9,842 nucleotides of DNA from the NCBI GenBank assembly GCA_937958345.1, contig CALGNW010000299.1:1-9842 (forward strand). Direction: 5' to 3'. Shown one piece after another: positions 5,816-9,842 of the stretch (within the stretch, counting starts at the first letter, position 1; each line of letters starts with the position of its first letter). Both the position numbers and the translations under genes were made by a program. This stretch comes from an uncultured Neomegalonema sp. (GTDB taxonomy: Bacteria > Pseudomonadota > Alphaproteobacteria > Rhodobacterales > Rhodobacteraceae). The notes under the pieces were generated by a model that did no database searches, had not been told where the DNA came from, and worked only from the letters and a program-made list of their open reading frames with translations.

Positions 5816-7122
5816 GCGGCGCAGGATTGCCCGCCCGCGAGGCGGCCCTGACCGCCCTGCGCGCCGTGCTCGATAAAGAGCAAAGCCTTGATGCCGCGTG
5901 GCGCGAGGCAAAACTGACCACGCTGGAACCGCGCGATGCGGGCTTTGCGCGGCTGCTCGTCCTCACGACGCTGCGGCGTCTCGGGTCGATTGATGCCGTG
6001 CTGGACAAGTTTCTGCGAAAACGCCCCGTGGGCGGCAACGCCGTTGCGGTTCACATCATGCGCATCGCGGCTGCCGAATTGCTGGCGCTTGACGGGGCGG
6101 CCCATGCGGCGGTCGACAATGCCGTGCGTCTGACGAAAAAGCAGAAAAACCTCGGCAAGCTGTCGGGCATGGTCAACGCCGTCTGCCGCAAGGTGGCGGG
6201 CGAGGGCGTTAAACTCTTTGACGAGATCGACGCCGACAAGGTCGATACGCCCGCCTGGTTATGGATGCGCCTTGTCCATGACTACGGCGAAGAGGCCGCG
6301 CGCGGTATCGCCGCCGCACACCGCAACGGCGCGTCGCTCGATCTTTCCCTGCGCGAGGACGCCGAAGGCTGGGCAGAACGGCTGGCCGGGACCCTGCTGC
6401 CGGGTGGAACCGTGCGCCTGAGCGATGCCGGCGCGGTCACCGAACTGCTCGGGTATGCCGAGGGCGCGTGGTGGGCGCAGGATGCCGCGGCGGCTTTTCC
6501 CGCGCGGCTGTTGGGCGATATGCGCGGCAAGCGCGTTCTGGACCTGTGCGCCGCGCCGGGGGGCAAAACCATGCAGCTTGCGGCGGCGGGCGCGCGGGTC
6601 ACGGCGCTGGATCTGTCCGAGGCGCGGATCAAGCGTCTGCTTGAAAATCTGGCGCGCACGCGATTGTCGGTCGAGGTCGTGGCCGCCGATGCGCTGGACT
6701 GGGAGCCGCCCGAAAAATTCGACGCGATCCTGCTGGACGCCCCGTGTTCGGCCACCGGCACAATCCGCCGACACCCCGACCTGCCGTATCTGAAATCGGG
6801 CAAGGAACTGACGTCGCTGGTTCCGTTACAGGACGCCCTGCTTGACCGGGCATTCGGCTGGCTGAAACCGGGGGGCGCGATGGTCTATGCCGTCTGCTCG
6901 CTGTTGCCTGCCGAGGGGCCGAAGCGGATCAGCGCGTTTCTCAACCGCCAACCGGATGCCGAGATGATTCCGGTCCTGCCGGGCGCGGGGATCGGGGCGG
7001 AGATGATCAGAGACGGCGCCTTGCGGACCCTGCCCCACCACCGCGCCGACCACGGCGGCATAGACGGCTTCTACGCCGCGCGATTGCGCAACACCGCCGG
7101 TCCGACCCTGTTGTTGGGATGA
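5812..7122 (+). CDS. rsmB: RsmB-type 16S rRNA (cytosine-C5) methyltransferase
   Basis: RsmB/Sun enzymes methylate C967 (E. coli numbering) of 16S rRNA using S-adenosylmethionine. This 436-aa protein starts at a GTG that overlaps the htpX stop by 4 nt. An N-terminal NusB-like RNA-binding domain spans about residues 1-140 (REAALTALRAVLDKEQSLD, AAHAAVDNAVRLTKK). The Rossmann methyltransferase domain follows. The SAM-binding motif DLCAAPGGKT starts at 244. DAPCSATGTIRRHPD starts at 309, with C312 needed for product release in the family. VYAVCSLLPAEG carries C362 as the expected nucleophile. All key residues of the RNA m5C methyltransferase family are present. Its last four bases (ATGA) overlap the start of the downstream transporter gene. 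Confidence 0.94.
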   Translation: MSGAGLPAREAALTALRAVLDKEQSLDAAWREAKLTTLEPRDAGFARLLVLTTLRRLGSIDAVLDKFLRKRPVGGNAVAVHIMRIAAAELLALDGAAHAAVDNAVRLTKKQKNLGKLSGMVNAVCRKVAGEGVKLFDEIDADKVDTPAWLWMRLVHDYGEEAARGIAAAHRNGASLDLSLREDAEGWAERLAGTLLPGGTVRLSDAGAVTELLGYAEGAWWAQDAAAAFPARLLGDMRGKRVLDLCAAPGGKTMQLAAAGARVTALDLSEARIKRLLENLARTRLSVEVVAADALDWEPPEKFDAILLDAPCSATGTIRRHPDLPYLKSGKELTSLVPLQDALLDRAFGWLKPGGAMVYAVCSLLPAEGPKRISAFLNRQPDAEMIPVLPGAGIGAEMIRDGALRTLPHHRADHGGIDGFYAARLRNTAGPTLLLG

Positions 7123-7895
7123 CAGACGCGCTTTCCGCAGCGGTGGCCGAATACGGGGCGGGGGCGCTGGCCTTTGCGACCTTCGGGTTTTTCCTCGGCG
7201 GTTTTGTAAAGGGGGCCGTGGGGTTTGCCCTGCCCATGGTCGGCATTGCCTGTGCCGCCACGGTTTTGCCGAAGGAGGCCGCCGTCGCCTTTCTGGCTTT
7301 GCCCGTGTTTGCCACCAATGTCTGGCAAAGCGTCCGCCACGGCTGGGGTGCGGCGTGGCGCACGTTGAAATCCCTGCGCGTGATGATCGGGGTGATGGTC
7401 GTCGCACTGCTGCTGGCCACGCAAATCCTGCCTGCGCTCGACGAACGGGTCTTCGCCGCCGTCCTCGGCTTTGTTGCGCTGGCCTATGGTTGTTTGCAGA
7501 TGGCGGGCTGGCAACCGCGTATCCGTCGCCCCCTCGCGGATGTGGTCCTCGGTGCGCTGGCCGGATTGTTCGGCGGCTTGTCAGGGGTATGGGGGCCGCC
7601 GACTCTGATGCTGCTGATGACGCTGAACCTGTCCAAGCAGGAATTCGTGCGCGCCTGCGGTGTTGTCTTTACCCTCGGGTCGCTGCCCTATCTGCTGGGT
7701 CATTGGTACAGCGGCGTCCTGAACGCCCAGACCGCGCCGGTCTCGCTCGCGCTGATTTTGCCGACGGCGTTCGGCATGTGGCTGGGACAACAGGTGCAGG
7801 ACCGCCTTGACGGTGAGGTCTTCCGGCGCTGGATATTGATTGTGCTGATGCTGGCGGGGGCAAACTTCATGCGGCGCGCGGTTTTCGGCGGCTGA
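7119..7895 (+). CDS. TauE/SafE (TSUP) family membrane transporter
   Basis: This 258-aa, strongly hydrophobic inner-membrane protein has about eight predicted membrane spans in two related halves. The first half opens with FGFFLGGFVKGAVGFALPMV and the second with LGALAGLFGGLSGVWGPPTL. Both carry the glycine-rich re-entrant-like signature of the TSUP family, members of which export sulfite, sulfoacetate or other small organic anions, often without a known substrate. The start ATG overlaps the rsmB stop as ATGA, and no other start is needed. Being the third gene of a protease and rRNA-methylase operon gives no clue to the substrate. The name TauE/SafE refers to the family only. Confidence 0.88.
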   Translation: MTDALSAAVAEYGAGALAFATFGFFLGGFVKGAVGFALPMVGIACAATVLPKEAAVAFLALPVFATNVWQSVRHGWGAAWRTLKSLRVMIGVMVVALLLATQILPALDERVFAAVLGFVALAYGCLQMAGWQPRIRRPLADVVLGALAGLFGGLSGVWGPPTLMLLMTLNLSKQEFVRACGVVFTLGSLPYLLGHWYSGVLNAQTAPVSLALILPTAFGMWLGQQVQDRLDGEVFRRWILIVLMLAGANFMRRAVFGG

Positions 7896-7907
7896 ATCGC
7901 GGCCACG

Positions 7908-7941
7908 AAAAAAAGGCCGGTGCGTGGGCACCGACCTTTTT
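7908..7941. terminator. Bidirectional intrinsic terminator between the TSUP gene and ctrA
   Basis: CGGTGC and GCACCG pair around a GTGG loop. The stem continues, past a C-A mismatch, with AAAAAGG pairing to CCTTTTT. The A-tract on one side and T-tract on the other give a U-run in both directions. It lies 12 bp past the plus-strand TSUP gene and about 27 bp past the convergent ctrA stop, so it can end both transcripts. Confidence 0.85.
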
Positions 7942-7968
7942 AAGCGGAGTAGAGCGTCGAGAGTTGGA

Positions 7969-8682
7969 TCAGGCGCTTGCCGCCTCGGGCAGAGCGGCAA
8001 CACCGCCCTCGGGATCGCGCAGGACATAGCCGCGGCCCCAGACCGTTTCGATGTGGTTCTGACCGCCGGTCGCAGCAGACAGTTTCTTGCGCAGCTTGCA
8101 GATAAAGACGTCGATGATCTTCAGTTCCGGCTCGTCCATGCCGCCATAGAGGTGATTCAGGAACATCTCTTTGGTCAGCGTCGTGCCCTTACGAAGCGAG
8201 AGCAGTTCGAGCATCTGGTATTCTTTGCCGGTCAGGTGAACGCGCTGGCTGTTCACTTCGACGGTTTTGGCGTCGAGGTTCACTTTGATGTCGCCGGTCT
8301 CGATAATCGACTGGCTGTGACCCTTTGATCGGCGCACGATGGCGTGGATACGCGCGATCAACTCTTCTTTGTTGAACGGCTTGGTCATGTAATCGTCGGC
8401 CCCGAAGCCGAACCCTTTGACCTTGTTCTCCGTGCCGGACATGCCGGACAGAATCAGGATCGGCGTTCCGACCTTGGCAACACGCAGGGTCTTGAGGACG
8501 TCATACCCGTTCATATCGGGCAGTCCCAGATCCAGCAGGATCAGATCATAATCATACAGCTTACCGAGGTCGATGCCCTCTTCGCCGAGATCTGTCGTGT
8601 AGACGTTAAAGCCGTCCTGCTTGAGCATCAACTCGATGCTTTGTGCCATCGCGCTATCGTCTTCGATCAGCAAAATTCTCAT
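7969..8682 (-). CDS. ctrA: Cell-cycle response regulator CtrA
   Basis: CtrA is the OmpR-type master regulator of alphaproteobacteria, fed by the CckA-ChpT phosphorelay. In Rhodobacterales it governs motility and related traits including gene-transfer agents, and is often non-essential. This 237-aa protein is full length. The receiver domain begins MRILLIEDDSAMAQSIELML, with acidic residues at 7-9, phospho-acceptor D51 in LILLDLGLPDMNGYDVL, switch S80 and K101 in MTKPF. A winged-helix DNA-binding domain follows at about 128-225, with LTGKEYQMLELLS, GTTLTKEMFLNHLYG, IIDVFICKLRKKL and WGRGYVL. The Ala-rich C-terminus (ALPEAASA) is comparable to the degradation-prone tail of the Caulobacter protein, though it ends in Ser-Ala, not Ala-Ala. 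A GAGG-containing ribosome binding site precedes the ATG. Three TTAAC motifs within 65 bp upstream suggest autoregulation. Confidence 0.96.
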   Translation of the reverse strand: MRILLIEDDSAMAQSIELMLKQDGFNVYTTDLGEEGIDLGKLYDYDLILLDLGLPDMNGYDVLKTLRVAKVGTPILILSGMSGTENKVKGFGFGADDYMTKPFNKEELIARIHAIVRRSKGHSQSIIETGDIKVNLDAKTVEVNSQRVHLTGKEYQMLELLSLRKGTTLTKEMFLNHLYGGMDEPELKIIDVFICKLRKKLSAATGGQNHIETVWGRGYVLRDPEGGVAALPEAASA

Positions 8683-8706
8683 TGTTCAGCCCTCGGCGCT
8701 CGTCCT

Positions 8707-8746
8707 GTTAATCACTATCGTTAAGAAGCTAAGGGCCAATAGTTAA
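8707..8746 (-). promoter_or_regulatory. Cluster of three TTAAC motifs upstream of ctrA (candidate CtrA half-sites)
   Basis: On the minus strand TTAAC occurs at 8746-8742, 8724-8720 and 8711-8707, spaced 22 and 13 bp apart. CtrA recognises TTAA-N7-TTAA and also isolated TTAAC-type half-sites. The closer pair here has a 9-bp spacer (TTAA-N9-TTAA), so it is not the canonical dyad. The cluster lies 25-64 bp upstream of the ctrA start, where autoregulatory sites are expected. Confidence 0.45.
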
Positions 8747-8925
8747 TAAGTTCTGAGGATTGTCAGTGTCGTGATTAATTTCATAACTCGTTGATATTAA
8801 GAGTTTATTTCCAATAATCGCGCCTGAATTCCTCTTTTTTTTTAAAGCCTTAGCGTCAAACGTTTTCTGCCTCGGCCCCAGTTTGCGGTCTGCCCGCCAT
8901 CAGCGCAAGTATCAATTATATACGC

Positions 8926-8934
8926 TGTTACAAT
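8926..8934 (+). promoter_or_regulatory. Possible extended -10 promoter toward the DUF3179 gene
   Basis: TGTTACAAT matches the extended -10 pattern TG-n-TACAAT, with five of six bases of TATAAT. No good -35 lies 16-18 bp upstream. Transcription would start near 8941 and give a leader of about 177 nt. Weak evidence. Confidence 0.3.
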
Positions 8935-9117
8935 GTTTTGCCGCCGGTCGTTGCTAAAGAAGATCGTTTCGATTCACGCTGAATAAATAATGAAAGTGTT
9001 AACGCTCCGCTTTTCGGGTTTTTCCGCGTTCCGATCACTGCAAAGCGCGTCCTTGTGATTCGACTGTGTGCGGTTGGATGTGAAAACACTGATTCACCCC
9101 CAAGAAGGAGTTTTCCG

Positions 9118-9842
9118 ATGCACCGTGCCCTGACTGCAATCGTCGCTGCCACGACTATATTATACACCGGTGCTGCGGCGCTGGCCGCTGATGTCGCGTC
9201 TCTCAGCCGTGATGTTGTTTTCGGCAGTCAGACACAGGTCCGCTCGGCGTTGAACACTCTGGTTGCCGAAGGACAGCGCGACGCGATTCCCGCCGTGATT
9301 CTGGGCATGCGCTATCAGGGGCGCGGGGCGCTCGGTTCGGAATACCGCACGGCATTCCAGCGCCTGACGGGCGAGCCGGTGACAGACTGGTTCGAGGCGA
9401 TGCTCTGGCAGGAGGCCCATCCCGAAGTCCGCCCTCATCCCAGTTACCGCGAGCTGAAACTCGAAGCATTCGAGAGAATCGACCCGAATTTCCTGCGTTT
9501 TCTAGGCGGAGAGCGCAGCAATCCGGCCACTATGCGTATCCGTCTCGAGGAAATTTCGTGGGGCGGCGTGCGTGTAGACGGTATTCCGTCGCTCGATAAC
9601 CCGACTCTGATACCCGCCGCGCAGGCCGACTATCTGCTGGACGATGATCTGGTGTTCGGGGTCGAGATCAACGGCGACGCCCGTGCTTATCCTCTGCGGA
9701 TCATGGGCTGGCACGAAATGTTCAACGATGTCATCGGCGGTGTGCCGGTCGCGCTGGCCTATTGCACCCTTTGCGGCGCAGGCGTCCTTTACGAAACAAC
9801 GCTTCCCGGCGATGCGGAGCCGCTGGTCTTCGGTTCCAGCGG
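9118..9842 (+). CDS. Secreted DUF3179-domain protein, 5' part (runs off window)
   Basis: The first 241 codons are present and the frame stays open to the window edge. An ideal AAGAAGGAG ribosome binding site precedes the ATG at 9118. Residues 1-23 (MHRALTAIVAATTILYTGAA and following) form a cleavable signal peptide ending in ALA-ADV, so the protein is exported. The remainder matches the DUF3179 family: DGIPSLDNPTLIPA, FGVEINGDARAYPLRIMGWH, FNDVIGGVPVALAYCTLCGA and the start of LVFGSSG. The CxxC pair in YCTLCG is the conserved mark of the family. Its biochemical role is unknown and I do not assign one. It is divergent from ctrA across a 435-bp gap with three GANTC sites upstream. Since the gene is incomplete here, its total length and C-terminus cannot be judged. 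Confidence 0.9.
   Translation, partial: MHRALTAIVAATTILYTGAAALAADVASLSRDVVFGSQTQVRSALNTLVAEGQRDAIPAVILGMRYQGRGALGSEYRTAFQRLTGEPVTDWFEAMLWQEAHPEVRPHPSYRELKLEAFERIDPNFLRFLGGERSNPATMRIRLEEISWGGVRVDGIPSLDNPTLIPAAQADYLLDDDLVFGVEINGDARAYPLRIMGWHEMFNDVIGGVPVALAYCTLCGAGVLYETTLPGDAEPLVFGSS

Larger units (their letters stand above)
8683..9117. other. 435-bp regulatory gap between divergent ctrA and DUF3179 genes
   Basis: No open frame here has a ribosome binding site or recognisable motif, and I see no tRNA or other known RNA. The ctrA-proximal part (8700-8860) is distinctly AT-rich for this genome and contains a T9 run at 8835-8843. The region holds three GTTAA motifs close to ctrA, one palindromic GTTAAC at 8998-9003, three GANTC methylation sites (8971, 9057, 9091) and a possible extended -10 at 8926-8934. 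Confidence 0.7.

Noticed and set aside
5539..6105. 188-codon minus-strand open frame spanning the htpX-rsmB junction
   Set aside because: It is a shadow of two well-supported genes on the plus strand, with low-complexity basic composition.
8835..8843. T9 homopolymer upstream of ctrA as a phase-variation tract
   Set aside because: It is a single short run about 150 bp from the ctrA start, not positioned between recognisable promoter elements, in a generally AT-rich stretch; nothing shows it switches expression.

Overview
The window looks like chromosomal DNA from an alphaproteobacterium, most likely of the Rhodobacterales (Roseobacter-like) group. The support is GC-rich coding with frequent 4-nt gene overlaps, a full-length CtrA cell-cycle regulator, an HtpX-RsmB gene pair, a 58-aa SDHAF4/DUF1674 protein and a DUF3179 protein. 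I identified families by reading motifs and ran no database search.

Layout. (1) 1-431, minus: the C-terminal part of an IS1595/ISXO2-type transposase, cut off by the window edge on one side and truncated at its N-terminal side on the other. (2) 629-1846, plus: a PaaK-like adenylate-forming ligase of the subgroup that lacks the usual Ser/Gly/Thr-rich P-loop. (3) 1882-2738, minus: two small lipoproteins, one built of three 11-residue repeats and one carrying six heptads with a glycine in each. (4) 2825-3736, minus: a LysR-type regulator with a perfect 7-bp inverted repeat just upstream of its start. (5) 3903-4734, minus: an SDHAF4-like succinate dehydrogenase assembly factor overlapping an exported lipoprotein MsrA. 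(6) 4817-7895, plus: a tight operon of htpX, rsmB and a TauE/SafE transporter, each joined to the next by a 4-nt start/stop overlap and closed by a bidirectional terminator. (7) 7969-8682, minus: ctrA. (8) 8683-9117: a 435-bp AT-rich regulatory gap with three TTAAC motifs near ctrA and three GANTC sites near the next gene. (9) 9118 to the end, plus: the start of a secreted DUF3179 protein.

Functionally this is mostly housekeeping and envelope maintenance: membrane protein quality control (HtpX), rRNA methylation (RsmB), repair of oxidised methionine outside the cytoplasm (MsrA), respiratory complex II maturation (SDHAF4) and master regulation (CtrA). I see no defence system, biosynthetic cluster, CRISPR array or clear new multi-gene system. 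The points most worth a second look are the regulatory gap between ctrA and the DUF3179 gene, the strong hairpin at 3869-3899 whose U-tract faces away from the flanking genes, the operator-like palindrome at lysR, and the two repeat-built lipoproteins.
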